This document shows positions 43,199 to 53,226 of a DNA stretch of 64,000 bases, piece after piece. Where the stretch lies: assembly GCF_000739085.1 (NCBI RefSeq), contig NZ_CP009110.1, positions 2,418,001 to 2,482,000 on the forward strand, in the 5' to 3' direction. The DNA is from Amycolatopsis methanolica 239. Its GTDB lineage: Bacteria; Actinomycetota; Actinomycetes; Mycobacteriales; Pseudonocardiaceae. The first letter of the stretch is position 1. Every line of letters begins with the position of its first letter. A program made the position numbers and the translations under genes. The notes beneath the pieces were generated by a model. It saw only the letters and a list, made by a program, of their open reading frames with translations. It did not search any database and was not told the origin of the DNA.

Positions 43199-44836
43199 TT
43201 GAGCAGGCAGAGTCTCACCAAGGCGCACAACAAGATCACCGAGCTGTCCTGGGAGCCCACCTTCGCCACGCCGGCGACGCGGTTCGGCACGGACTACACG
43301 TTCGAGAAGGCCCCCAAGAAGGACCCGCTCAAGCAGATCATGCGGTCCTACTTCCCGATGGAGGAGGAGAAGGACAACCGCGTCTTCGGCGCGATGGACG
43401 GCGCGATCCGCGGCAACATGTTCCGTCAGGTGCAGCAGCGTTGGCTGGAGTGGCAGAAGCTGTTCCTGTCCATCATCCCGTTCCCGGAGATCTCCGCGGC
43501 CAGGGCGATGCCGATGGCCATCGACGCCGTGCCGAACCCGGAAATCCACAACGGACTCGCGGTGCAGATGATCGACGAGGTTCGGCACTCCACGATCCAG
43601 ATGAACCTCAAGAAGCTGTACATGAACAACTACATCGACCCGGCGGGGTTCGACATCACCGAGAAGGCGTTCGCGAACAACTACGCGGGCACCATCGGCC
43701 GCCAGTTCGGCGAGGGGTTCATCACCGGTGACGCGATCACCGCGGCCAACATCTACCTCACGGTGGTGGCCGAGACCGCGTTCACCAACACTCTGTTCGT
43801 CGCCATGCCCGACGAGGCCGCCGCCAACGGCGACTACCTGCTGCCGACGGTCTTCCACTCGGTGCAGTCCGACGAGTCCCGGCACATCAGCAACGGCTAC
43901 TCCATCCTGCTGATGGCCCTGGCCGACGAGCGCAACCGGCCGCTGCTGGAGCGCGACCTGCGCTACGCCTGGTGGAACAACCACTGCGTGGTGGACGCCG
44001 CGATCGGCACCTTCATCGAGTACGGCACCAAGGACCGCCGCAAGGACCGCGAGTCCTACGCCGAGATGTGGCGCCGCTGGATCTACGACGACTACTACCG
44101 CAGCTACCTGCTCCCGCTGGAGAAATACGGCCTGGTCATCCCGCACGACCTGGTCGAGGAGGCGTGGAACCGGATCACGAACAAGTTCTACGTGCACCGG
44201 GTCGCGCAGTTCTTCGCCACCGGCTGGCCGGTGAACTACTGGCGCATCGACGGCATGACCGACGCCGACTTCGAGTGGTTCGAGGACAAGTACCCGGGCT
44301 GGTACAGCCAGTTCGGCAAGTGGTGGGAGGCTTACAACCGGCTGCGCTACCCCGGCCGGAACAAGCCGATCGCGTTCGAAGAGGTCGGCTACGAGTACCC
44401 GCACCGCTGCTGGACCTGCATGGTGCCCTGCCTGGTCCGCGAGGACCTGGTGGTCGACAAGGTCGACGACCAGTGGCGCACCTACTGCTCGGAAACCTGC
44501 GCCTGGACCGACAAGGTCGCCTTCCGCCCCGAGTACGAGGGCCGCGAGACCCCCAACATGGGCCGGCTCACCGGCAAGCGCGAATGGGAGACGCTGCACC
44601 ACGACCGCGACCTCGCCGACATCGTCAAGGACCTGGGCTACGTCCGTGACGACGGCAAGACGCTCATCCCGCAGCCGCACCTGGACCTGGACGACCCGAA
44701 GAAGCTGTGGACGCTCGACGACCTGCGCGGCATCCGGTTCGCCAGCCCGAACGTCACGCTCAACCAGATGACCGATCAGGAGCGCGAGGAGTGGGCCGCG
44801 GCCTACCGCGCCAACCCGAACGTCACGGTCGCCTGA
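43199..44836 (+). CDS. prmA: Propane/binuclear iron monooxygenase hydroxylase large subunit
   Basis: 545-residue alpha subunit of a soluble diiron monooxygenase (PrmA/MimA). All six iron ligands are visible: Glu97, Glu127 and His130 (DEVRH), Glu192 (AETAF), Glu226 and His229 (DESRH). A cysteine-rich motif near 400-440 ([14 protein letters not shown]) is typical of this subfamily. The start is a TTG with GAGGAGG seven bases upstream. It hydroxylates propane to 2-propanol (and phenol or acetone in relatives) with PrmB, C and D encoded next. First gene of the operon. Confidence 0.96.
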   Translation: MSRQSLTKAHNKITELSWEPTFATPATRFGTDYTFEKAPKKDPLKQIMRSYFPMEEEKDNRVFGAMDGAIRGNMFRQVQQRWLEWQKLFLSIIPFPEISAARAMPMAIDAVPNPEIHNGLAVQMIDEVRHSTIQMNLKKLYMNNYIDPAGFDITEKAFANNYAGTIGRQFGEGFITGDAITAANIYLTVVAETAFTNTLFVAMPDEAAANGDYLLPTVFHSVQSDESRHISNGYSILLMALADERNRPLLERDLRYAWWNNHCVVDAAIGTFIEYGTKDRRKDRESYAEMWRRWIYDDYYRSYLLPLEKYGLVIPHDLVEEAWNRITNKFYVHRVAQFFATGWPVNYWRIDGMTDADFEWFEDKYPGWYSQFGKWWEAYNRLRYPGRNKPIAFEEVGYEYPHRCWTCMVPCLVREDLVVDKVDDQWRTYCSETCAWTDKVAFRPEYEGRETPNMGRLTGKREWETLHHDRDLADIVKDLGYVRDDGKTLIPQPHLDLDDPKKLWTLDDLRGIRFASPNVTLNQMTDQEREEWAAAYRANPNVTVA

Positions 44837-44850
44837 CGGCCTGAGGACCC

Positions 44851-44882
44851 GCGGACGGCGGTGTGCCCCCACCGCCGTCCGC
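44851..44882 (+). promoter_or_regulatory. Stem-loop between prmA and prmB
   Basis: Perfect 13-bp stem GCGGACGGCGGTG with complement and a six-base loop, filling most of the 69-base prmA-prmB gap. Without a U-tract it is more likely an RNA stability or partial termination element that keeps hydroxylase subunit output above the reductase. The role is inference. Confidence 0.7.
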
Positions 44883-44905
44883 TCCCCGGAGAATCGAGAG
44901 ACCAA

Positions 44906-45976
44906 ATGGCCGACAAGCACCGCATCTCCTTCGAACCGGTCGACATCGAGATGGAGGTCGGCGAGGACGAGAAGATCCTCGACGCCGCGTTCCGCCAGGG
45001 CATCCACCTCATGCACGGGTGCCGCGAGGGCCAGTGCTCGGCGTGCAAGTCGTACGTGCTGGACGGCGAGATCCAGATGGAGCGCTACTCGACGTTCGCC
45101 TGCAACGACGCCGAGGTCGAAGAAGGCTATGTGCTGCTGTGCCGGGCGCACGCCTTCAGCGACTGCACCATCGAGCTGCTCAACTTCGACGAGGAGGAGC
45201 TGCTCAACTCCGCCCCGCTGCAGCGGATCCGGACCGAGGTCGTCGAGATCGTGGAGCACACGCACGACATCGTCGGGCTCAAGCTCAAGCCGGTCGACCC
45301 GCCGGCGTATGAGTTCAAACCCGGCCAGTACGCCGATCTGACCATCCCGGGCACCGACGAGCACCGGTCGTTCTCGATGGCGACGATCCCGTCCACCGCC
45401 GACCACATCGAGTTCGTCATCAAGAAGTACCCGGGCGGCCGGTTCTCCGCGTTGCTCGACGACGGGATCGCGGCCGGCGACACGATCGAGCTGACCGGGC
45501 CGTACGGCAACTTCACGCTCAAGAACGGGCACGTGCTGCCCCTGGTGCTGATGGCGGGCGGCGCCGGCATGGCTCCGGTGCTCAGCCTGCTGCGCCACCT
45601 CAGCGAAACCGGGGATACCAGGCGGATCCGCTTCTACTACGGCGCGCGCACCGCCGCGGACCTGTTCTACCTGGACGAGATCCGCGCGCTGGGCGAACGG
45701 CTGCCCGACTTCGGGTTCGTCGTCGCGCTTTCGGAGTCCACCGAGGGCGCCGGTGAGCTCGGGGTCACGGCCGAACCGGGGATGGTCACCGACGTGGTGG
45801 CGGCCAGGGAACCCGAGCTGCGCCGCAGCGAGGTGTACCTGTGCGGCCCGCCGCCCATGGTGGACGCCGCGCTGGCGCTGGCGGCCGGTCAGGGCGTGCC
45901 GGACGACCAGGTGTTCTACGACAAATTCACCACGTCGGTTCGCGACGAGCAGACATCGCAAGGAGACATCACATGA
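44906..45976 (+). CDS. prmB: Monooxygenase reductase component
   Basis: 356-residue NADH reductase. N-terminal plant-type [2Fe-2S] ferredoxin domain with ligands Cys39, Cys44, Cys47 and Cys79 (GCREGQCSACKS ... LLCRAHA), FAD-binding barrel with HRSFSMATIP (RxYS-like motif in the variant form RSFS), and NAD-binding domain with GGAGMAPVLSLLRHL and CGPPPMVD. It passes electrons from NADH to the diiron hydroxylase. ATG follows GAGAGACCAA; stop overlaps prmC start (ATGA). Confidence 0.95.
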   Translation: MADKHRISFEPVDIEMEVGEDEKILDAAFRQGIHLMHGCREGQCSACKSYVLDGEIQMERYSTFACNDAEVEEGYVLLCRAHAFSDCTIELLNFDEEELLNSAPLQRIRTEVVEIVEHTHDIVGLKLKPVDPPAYEFKPGQYADLTIPGTDEHRSFSMATIPSTADHIEFVIKKYPGGRFSALLDDGIAAGDTIELTGPYGNFTLKNGHVLPLVLMAGGAGMAPVLSLLRHLSETGDTRRIRFYYGARTAADLFYLDEIRALGERLPDFGFVVALSESTEGAGELGVTAEPGMVTDVVAAREPELRRSEVYLCGPPPMVDAALALAAGQGVPDDQVFYDKFTTSVRDEQTSQGDIT

Positions 45977-47073
45977 CGAGCAGTGCGAAGACGCGCAGCT
46001 TCCCGAAGGTGGAGTTCACCGACTCCGAGGCGGGCGCCCTGGAGTTCCCCAGCTCGAAGAGCCGCAGCTACAACTACTTCAAGCCGGCGAAGCTGCGCGC
46101 CACGGTGTACGAGGACGTCACCGTCGACGTCCAGCCGGACCCCGAGCGGCACCTGAGCCAGGGCTGGATCTACGGCTTCGGCGGCGGTCCGGGCGGCTAC
46201 CCGCAGGAGTGGACGGCGGCGAAGTCGTCGAACTGGCACGCCTTCCTCGACCCGAACGAGGAGTGGGAGCAGACGATCTACCGCAACAACTCCGCGGTGG
46301 TCCGCCAGGTCTCCCTGTGCCTGGAGAACGCCAAGCGCGCGGGCGCCTACGGCAACTGGAACACCGCCTGGCAGAAGTTCATCGCCCGCAACCTCGGCGC
46401 CTGGATGCACGCCGAGAACGGGATGGCGCTGCACGTGTTCACCTCGATCCAGCGCTCCGGCCCGACCAACATGATCAACACCGCGGTGGCGGTCAACGCC
46501 GCCCACAAGATGCGGTTCGCCCAGGACCTCGCGCTGTTCAACCTGGACCTGTCGGAGTCGCTGGACACCTTCGACGGGTCGGTGCACAAGGAGGTGTGGG
46601 CCTCGGCCGAGGAGTGGCAGCCGACCCGCAAAGCCGTCGAGGAGCTGACCGCGGTCGGCGACTGGGCGGAGCTGCTGTTCGGGGCCAACGTCGTGTTCGA
46701 GCAGCTGGTCGGCCAGCTCTTCCGGTCGGAACTGGTCATGCAGATCTCCGCAACCAACGGCGACTACATCACCCCGACCATCGTCGGCACCGGTGAGCAC
46801 GACTACAACCGCGACCTCGGCTACACGCGGGCGCTGTTCCGGATGCTCACCCGCGACGAGCAGCACGGGGAGAGCAACAAGGAACTGTTCGGCCAGTGGC
46901 TCGCGAAGTGGGTGCCGCCGTGCCTGGACGCCGCCTACGCGCTGCAGCCGATCTGGTCGCAGCCCGCGGAGAAGGCCCGCACCTTCGCCGACTCGCTCGG
47001 CGCGACCAAGGAGAAGTTCACCCAGCTGCTCGAGGAGATCGGGCTGGACACCCCGAAGGAGTTGGACAAGTGA
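45973..47073 (+). CDS. prmC: Monooxygenase hydroxylase small (beta) subunit
   Basis: 366-residue beta subunit, ferritin-like helical fold without iron ligands, characteristic of PrmC/MimC ([29 protein letters not shown] start, [45 protein letters not shown] middle). It forms the (alpha-beta)2 hydroxylase with PrmA. Strong AAGGAG site inside the end of prmB, ATGA overlap upstream and GTGA overlap with prmD downstream, so subunit production is tightly coupled. Confidence 0.95.
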   Translation: MTSSAKTRSFPKVEFTDSEAGALEFPSSKSRSYNYFKPAKLRATVYEDVTVDVQPDPERHLSQGWIYGFGGGPGGYPQEWTAAKSSNWHAFLDPNEEWEQTIYRNNSAVVRQVSLCLENAKRAGAYGNWNTAWQKFIARNLGAWMHAENGMALHVFTSIQRSGPTNMINTAVAVNAAHKMRFAQDLALFNLDLSESLDTFDGSVHKEVWASAEEWQPTRKAVEELTAVGDWAELLFGANVVFEQLVGQLFRSELVMQISATNGDYITPTIVGTGEHDYNRDLGYTRALFRMLTRDEQHGESNKELFGQWLAKWVPPCLDAAYALQPIWSQPAEKARTFADSLGATKEKFTQLLEEIGLDTPKELDK

Positions 47074-47420
47074 GCAGCACCATGCAGTTCGGTTCGCAGG
47101 CCGGATCCTCGAACATGTGCGGCGTCACGCTGATGAACACCCCGGTCGGGCGCGTGGTCGCCGACGTGATGGGGGCCAAGGACGGCGTCTCGCTCGTGGA
47201 GTACCCGTCGATGATCCGCGTGGACGGCACCCGGCTCCTGGAGTTCGACTACGACGAGCTGACCGAGGCCCTCGGCGAGCCGTTCGACGGGTCGATCTTC
47301 GAGGAGATCAGCTCCACCCACTACGGCCGCATGGTGCACCTGGACGACCGCACCCTGCTGTTCGCCAACCCGGAGGACGCCGCCGAGTACATCGGTTTCG
47401 ACCTGTCCGCGCACGGCTGA
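47070..47420 (+). CDS. prmD: Monooxygenase coupling (effector) protein
   Basis: 116-residue MmoB/DmpM-family coupling protein ([59 protein letters not shown], then [27 protein letters not shown]). It binds the hydroxylase and couples NADH use to substrate oxidation; no cofactor. GTG start overlaps the prmC stop. A strong stem-loop follows. Confidence 0.94.
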   Translation: MSSTMQFGSQAGSSNMCGVTLMNTPVGRVVADVMGAKDGVSLVEYPSMIRVDGTRLLEFDYDELTEALGEPFDGSIFEEISSTHYGRMVHLDDRTLLFANPEDAAEYIGFDLSAHG

Positions 47421-47436
47421 CGAAACCCCGCACTCG

Positions 47437-47467
47437 TGGTGGCGGGCCGGGCAGGCCCGCCACCACG
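47437..47467 (+). terminator. Stem-loop after prmD
   Basis: Perfect 13-bp stem GTGGTGGCGGGCC with complement and a five-base loop, 16 bases after the prmD stop and before the amidohydrolase gene. It would separate the four monooxygenase subunit genes from the accessory genes by partial termination or RNA processing. Confidence 0.7.
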
Positions 47468-47502
47468 GTTCCACCGAGCACCAGCACCGCGAAGGGCGAG
47501 CG

Positions 47503-48537
47503 ATGTACGAAAAGGACGGCGAAAAGTACTACGTGGTCGACGGGCACGTCCACATCTGGGACGGGCGGGCGTCGAACCACAAGAACGTGCACGGCAAGCA
47601 GTTCATCGACTGCTTCTACGACTACCACAAGAACCTGAGCCCGGAAGAGGTCGTCTGGGACTACGACACCTACACCTACTACGGCGCCGAGCGGTTCATG
47701 AAGGACCTCTTCGGCGAGGGTTACGTCGACCACGCCATCTTCCAGGCCACGCTGCTCAGCGACTTCTACCACAACGGGTTCGGGCAGACCGAGGAGGCGT
47801 TCGGGCTCACCCGGCAGCACCCGGACAAGCTGACCTACAACCACGCCTACGACCCGCGCCACGGCGAGGCCGGGCTGGCGCAGCTGCGCCGGGACGCGGA
47901 ACGCTTCGGGCTCAAGGGCGTCAAGCTCTACACCGCCGAATGGCACGGCGACTCGCGCGGCTACAAGCTCGACGAGCCGTGGTCGCGCCGGTACCTCGAG
48001 GAGTGCATCGAGCTCGGCATCCGCAACATCCACGTCCACAAGGGACCGACGATCCGGCCGCTGGACCGGGACGCCTTCGACGTGGCCGACATCGACAAGG
48101 TCGCCACCGACTACCTCGACCTGAACTTCGTCGTCGAGCACGTCGGTCTTCCCCGGCTGGAGGACTTCTGCTGGATCGCCACGCAGGAGTCCAACGTCTA
48201 CGGCGGGCTGGCGGTGGCGATGCCGTTCATCCACACCCGCCCGCGCTACTTCGCCCAGATCATCGGCGAGCTGCTGTACTGGATCGGCGAGGACAAGATC
48301 CTCTTCGGCAGCGACTACGCGTTGTGGACGCCGAAGTGGCTCGTGGAGAAGTTCGTCGACTTCCAGATCCCGGCGGACATGCCGGAGTACGCGCCGATCA
48401 CGACGGACCAGAAGAAGAAGATCCTCGGCCTCAACGCGGCCGCGCTGTACGACCTGGACGTGCCGCGGCAGCTCCGCCTGCCGACGCAGGCCGGCGACGC
48501 GGACGCCGAGGTCGCCGCGGGAGCTGGTGCCCCATGA
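47503..48537 (+). CDS. Amidohydrolase-2 family protein of the monooxygenase cluster
   Basis: 344-residue TIM-barrel metal hydrolase of the amidohydrolase_2 (ACMSD-like) family: N-terminal metal motif DGHVHIWDG (His15, His17), NIHVHKGPT near 175, EHVGLPRLEDF near 215, and the late aspartate in LFGSDYALWTP. Homologues accompany prm/mim operons consistently, but their role (possibly processing an oxidation product or maturing the enzyme) is not established. ATG with GAAGGGCGAGCG upstream; ATGA overlap with the DUF59 gene. Confidence 0.9.
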   Translation: MYEKDGEKYYVVDGHVHIWDGRASNHKNVHGKQFIDCFYDYHKNLSPEEVVWDYDTYTYYGAERFMKDLFGEGYVDHAIFQATLLSDFYHNGFGQTEEAFGLTRQHPDKLTYNHAYDPRHGEAGLAQLRRDAERFGLKGVKLYTAEWHGDSRGYKLDEPWSRRYLEECIELGIRNIHVHKGPTIRPLDRDAFDVADIDKVATDYLDLNFVVEHVGLPRLEDFCWIATQESNVYGGLAVAMPFIHTRPRYFAQIIGELLYWIGEDKILFGSDYALWTPKWLVEKFVDFQIPADMPEYAPITTDQKKKILGLNAAALYDLDVPRQLRLPTQAGDADAEVAAGAGAP

Positions 48538-49271
48538 CCCGGATGGCCGTGTCCGTCGAGGCGGAGGTGCTCGCGGCGCTGTCCACCGTGCTCGACCCCG
48601 AACTGGACGAACCGGTCACCGAGCTGGGTTTCGTCCGGTCCGTCGCGATCGACGACGAGGGCGTGGAGGTGCACCTGCGGCTGCCCACCTCGTTCTGCGC
48701 CCCCAACTTCGCCTACCTCATGGTGGCTGACGCCTACGACGCCCTGGCCGCGGTGCCCGGGGCCGGCCGGGTGCGGGTGCTGCTCGACGACCACCACGAC
48801 TCCGACAAGATCAACGCCGGTACCGCCGCCGGGCTCGGTTACGTCGGGACCTTCGGCGTGGAGGCCGAGGACAGCCTCGACGAGCTGCGCCGGACCTTCC
48901 AGCGCAAGGCCCACCTGGCGGCGATGGAACGGTGCTGCCGGTCGGTGCTGGCCAGCGGCGCCTGGACGGTCGAGGAACTGCCGCTGCTGGAACTGTTCGA
49001 CCTCCCGGAGGGCCGCCTGAAGTCGGCCCTGATGCGGCGGCGGGAGGCCATCGGACTGCCCAACCACTCCCACGCCCGCGTGATGGTCGACCACGACGGC
49101 ACTCCGGTCGCCCGGTCCGACGTCGCGCTGCGGTTGCGGCTGGCCACCACCACCCGCGTGTCCATCGAAGGCAACGCCCACTTCTGCCGGGGCCTGCTCG
49201 CCACCCGCTACGCCGGCGTCGATCCCGCCGGCTCCGCCCCGGTCGTCACCAACACCAGGAGCCACCCATGA
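48534..49271 (+). CDS. MIP18/DUF59-family protein, likely iron or Fe-S assembly
   Basis: 245 residues. The N-terminal 100 residues form a DUF59/MIP18 domain (LAALSTVLDPELDEPVTELGFVRSVAIDDEGVEVHLRLPTSFCAPNFAYLM) with the conserved cysteine in SFCAPN, normally linked to Fe-S/metal cluster assembly. The C-terminal 140 residues are a helical extension found in prm-linked members. It overlaps both neighbours by ATGA. A role in loading iron into the hydroxylase or building the reductase cluster fits the context but is inferred. Confidence 0.85.
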   Translation: MTRMAVSVEAEVLAALSTVLDPELDEPVTELGFVRSVAIDDEGVEVHLRLPTSFCAPNFAYLMVADAYDALAAVPGAGRVRVLLDDHHDSDKINAGTAAGLGYVGTFGVEAEDSLDELRRTFQRKAHLAAMERCCRSVLASGAWTVEELPLLELFDLPEGRLKSALMRRREAIGLPNHSHARVMVDHDGTPVARSDVALRLRLATTTRVSIEGNAHFCRGLLATRYAGVDPAGSAPVVTNTRSHP

Positions 49272-50293
49272 AAGCCGCACAGGTCACCGGCTACCACTCG
49301 AACCTGGAACTGCGCGACGTCGAGGAGCCCAAGATCACCGGGCCGCTGGACGTCGTGGTCCGGGTGGGCGCCGCGGGCGTGTGCCGGACCGATCTCCACA
49401 TCCTCGAAGGGCAGTGGGCGGAGAAGTCCGGCGTCGTCCTGCCCTACACGATCGGGCACGAGAACGCGGGCTGGGTGCACGCGGTCGGCGACGCGGTGAC
49501 GAACGTGGCGGTGGGGGACAAGGTGATCCTCCACCCGCTGATCACCTGCGGTCTGTGCCGGGCCTGCCGGCTCGGCGACGACGTGCACTGCGAGAACTCG
49601 CGCTTCCCCGGCATCGACACCCACGGTGGGTACGCCGAGTACCTGCTCACCTCGGCCCGGTCGTGCGTCAAGCTCGACGACAGCCTCGAACCGGCCGACG
49701 TGGCCGCGCTCGCGGACGCCGGGCTGACCGCGCAGCACGCCGCCGCCAAGGCCGCGCAGGTGCTGCGGCCGGGGGACGTGTGCGTGATCATCGGGGCCGG
49801 CGGCCTCGGCCACATCGGCATCCAGTGCCTGAAGGCGATGAGCGCGGCCACGCTCGTCGTCGTGGACCGCAACCCCGCGGCGCTGCGGCTGGCCGAGGAG
49901 GTCGGCGCCGACGTCACCGTCGTTGCCGACGGCACGCACGTGCGGGAGGTGCTCGACCTGACCGGCGGTCACGGGGCCGAGGCGGTGCTCGACTTCGTCG
50001 GCGAGGGCGGCTCGACCGCGGAGGGCGTGCGCATGCTGCGCCGCGCGGGCAACTACTACGTCGTCGGGTACGGCGAGAACCTCGACGTGCCGACGATCGA
50101 CATCATCTCGACGGAGATCAACTTCATCGGCAACCTCGTCGGTTCTTACACCGACCTGCAGGACCTGATGGTGCTCGCCGCCCAGGGCAAGGTGAAACTG
50201 CACACCGCCCGTTACCGGCTGGACGAGTTCCAGCAGGCCATCGACGACCTGAACGCGGGCAAGGTCCGCGGCCGGGCGATCCTCATCCCCTGA
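49268..50293 (+). CDS. adh: Zinc-dependent alcohol dehydrogenase
   Basis: 341-residue medium-chain dehydrogenase. Catalytic zinc ligands Cys39 and His64/Glu65 (GVCRTDLH, GHENAG) and the structural zinc set Cys94, Cys97, Cys100, Cys108 are present; NAD loop GAGGLGHIGIQCL; acidic residue in VVVDRN implies NAD use. It would oxidise the alcohol made by PrmABCD (2-propanol to acetone or 1-propanol to propanal). ATGA overlap with the DUF59 gene. Same position as adh1 in known propane clusters. Confidence 0.94.
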   Translation: MKAAQVTGYHSNLELRDVEEPKITGPLDVVVRVGAAGVCRTDLHILEGQWAEKSGVVLPYTIGHENAGWVHAVGDAVTNVAVGDKVILHPLITCGLCRACRLGDDVHCENSRFPGIDTHGGYAEYLLTSARSCVKLDDSLEPADVAALADAGLTAQHAAAKAAQVLRPGDVCVIIGAGGLGHIGIQCLKAMSAATLVVVDRNPAALRLAEEVGADVTVVADGTHVREVLDLTGGHGAEAVLDFVGEGGSTAEGVRMLRRAGNYYVVGYGENLDVPTIDIISTEINFIGNLVGSYTDLQDLMVLAAQGKVKLHTARYRLDEFQQAIDDLNAGKVRGRAILIP

Positions 50294-51982
<1,689 letters not shown>

Positions 51983-51991
51983 GCACGGCTA

Positions 51992-52022
51992 CCGGGCCCC
52001 ACGCGTGCTGCGTGGGGCCCGG
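51992..52022 (+). terminator. Terminator after groEL
   Basis: Perfect 13-bp stem CCGGGCCCCACGC with complement and a five-base loop, nine bases after the groEL stop and before the convergent enoyl-CoA hydratase-like gene. It is well placed to end the prm operon and can act on both strands. Confidence 0.82.
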
Positions 52023-52049
52023 TGCTGTGTGAGCGCCGTGCTGTGCGAC

Positions 52050-52517
52050 CTATCCGGCGACCGGCGCCTGTGCGCGGGCGTGCCGGAGGGCGGTGCCGAT
52101 CAGGTCCTCCGGTGCACAGTGGACCTCCGCCAGCCCGGCCGCCACTGCCGCGAGCGGGTCGTAGAACATCCCGTGCGGAGGTGCGGGCTGCACGATCCCG
52201 CCGGAGATGATGCGGGCGTCGGCCGCCTCGGCGAGGCGGTACCCGGCGCCGATCGCGTCGCCGTTGAGGGCGGCCACAACGGGCAGCGGATGTGCACGCA
52301 GCGCCTCCAGCACGGGCAGCAACCGGTCCAGTGCCGCACGTCCGCCGGGCGCGACGTCCGCCGCGAAGACACCGTCCACCCCGGTCAGGACGATCGGGTG
52401 CCCGGGCCCGATGTAGCTGATGGCCGCCGCGAGCCCGTCGAGCAGTTCGGCGCTGAGCGGCCGTGGCGCCCGGAGGCGGACCACCACCGCGCCCGACTCG
52501 TAGTGCAGGTCCAGCAT
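52050..52517 (-). CDS. Short enoyl-CoA hydratase/isomerase-like protein
   Basis: 155 residues matching only the N-terminal crotonase core: GHPIVLTGVDGVFAADV (oxyanion strand), PLPVVAALNGDAIGAGYRLAEAADARII (second oxyanion/CoA motif). The C-terminal trimerisation half (another 100 residues) is absent, and the stop is clean with no frameshift continuation. Crotonases of this size are unusual and may be catalytically poor. Its promoter region holds the same palindrome as prmA, so it may be co-regulated with the monooxygenase. Confidence 0.75.
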   Translation of the reverse strand: MLDLHYESGAVVVRLRAPRPLSAELLDGLAAAISYIGPGHPIVLTGVDGVFAADVAPGGRAALDRLLPVLEALRAHPLPVVAALNGDAIGAGYRLAEAADARIISGGIVQPAPPHGMFYDPLAAVAAGLAEVHCAPEDLIGTALRHARAQAPVAG

Positions 52518-52577
52518 CGTTCGCCTCCGGAGCGCTCGGGGATCTCCGTAAGCTACCGGCGGCAGGCGGTTTCCCTT

Positions 52578-52592
52578 GTCTCACAATGAGAC
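52578..52592. promoter_or_regulatory. Second GTCTCA-N3-TGAGAC palindrome
   Basis: Perfect dyad (spacer CAA) identical in arms and spacing to the one before prmA. It sits 61 bases from the hydratase-like gene start on one side and 54 bases from the small gene start on the other. A related site (GTCTCG-N3-TGAGAC, one mismatch) lies at 53287-53301 inside the ligase gene. Confidence 0.65.
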
Positions 52593-52645
52593 CGCCGCGG
52601 AGTCCGGGCTCTGGTGTTCTGGGGCTCGTGAGGAGGGATGTGGCG

Positions 52646-52795
52646 ATGACAGTGAACGAGCCGGCCGTCGAGGAACGGCCCGGAGAGGGTTCCGTTGAGC
52701 GCCCCCACGGCGAGTGCCTGGAGCGGGCGCTGGCCACCCTGGCCCGATCCGGCTGGCGGATCGAGCGGGCGGGGGCCGAGCGCCCCAGCCGGTGA
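52646..52795 (+). CDS. Possible 49-residue small protein
   Basis: ATG preceded by GAGGAGGG at eight bases, encoding a 49-residue acidic-to-basic peptide (MTVNEPAVEERPGEG ... ECLERALATLARSGWRIERAG). The second half could form one amphipathic helix. It is divergent from the hydratase-like gene with the palindrome between them. No family recognised; coding is plausible mainly from the ribosome site. Confidence 0.45.
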   Translation: MTVNEPAVEERPGEGSVERPHGECLERALATLARSGWRIERAGAERPSR

Positions 52796-52850
52796 GGTCA
52801 GTCCCGCGCGGCCGGCTCGCCGAGCTGGGGGGCGGTCGTCCTGGTCTCGT
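52796..52850. repeat. Degenerate duplicate of the ABM gene 3' end
   Basis: The stretch starting GGTCAGTCCCGC matches, with few changes over about 34 bases and weaker similarity to about 55, the 52898-52950 stretch that encodes the C-terminus of the ABM monooxygenase (SQLGELAVRD-stop). The copies are offset by 102 bases. It looks like a partial tandem duplication, leaving a second stop-end pseudo-copy downstream of the real gene. Confidence 0.65.
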
Positions 52851-52899
52851 CGGCCGGATCGAGCCGACACCGAGCTGAGCGCCGCCCCCGCCGGCAAGG

Positions 52900-53226
52900 T
52901 CAGTCCCGCACGGCCAGCTCGCCGAGCTGGGACCAGCCGTCCTGGTCCACCACCGTGTTCACGATCCGGGGCGTCTCGGCGAGGTGCCGGGGCAGCGTCT
53001 CCTGCGCGGCCCGGAAGTGCGCGGACCGCACGTGCCGGGCCCCGGCGTCGGCGTCGCGGAACGCCTCCACCAGGACGTATTCGGCCGGGTCGTCCAGGCT
53101 GCGGGACCACTCGAACCACAGGCACCCGGGCTCGGCGCGGGTCGCCGCGGTGAACTCCCGCGCGATGTCCGGCCACCGGTCGGCGTGCTCGTCCTTGACG
53201 CGGAACTTGGCCGTGATGAAGATCAT
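52900..53226 (-). CDS. Antibiotic biosynthesis monooxygenase (ABM) domain protein
   Basis: 108-residue dimeric ferredoxin-like ABM fold: FITAKFRVKDEHADRWPDIAREFTAATRAEPGCLWFEWSRSLDDPAEYVLVEAFRDADAGARHVRSAHFRAAQ, which includes the typical EPGC and histidine-rich SAHF segments. Members oxygenate quinones or phenols without cofactor, or degrade haem. ATG overlaps the ligase stop (ATGA): last gene of the MFS-esterase-ligase operon. Role in that pathway unknown. Confidence 0.9.
   Translation of the reverse strand: MIFITAKFRVKDEHADRWPDIAREFTAATRAEPGCLWFEWSRSLDDPAEYVLVEAFRDADAGARHVRSAHFRAAQETLPRHLAETPRIVNTVVDQDGWSQLGELAVRD

Noticed and set aside
42836..45961. A 1041-codon minus-strand frame over prmA and prmB
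   Set aside because: Antisense shadow of strongly conserved monooxygenase genes; composition is Val/Leu/Arg/Gly/Asp-biased without motifs.
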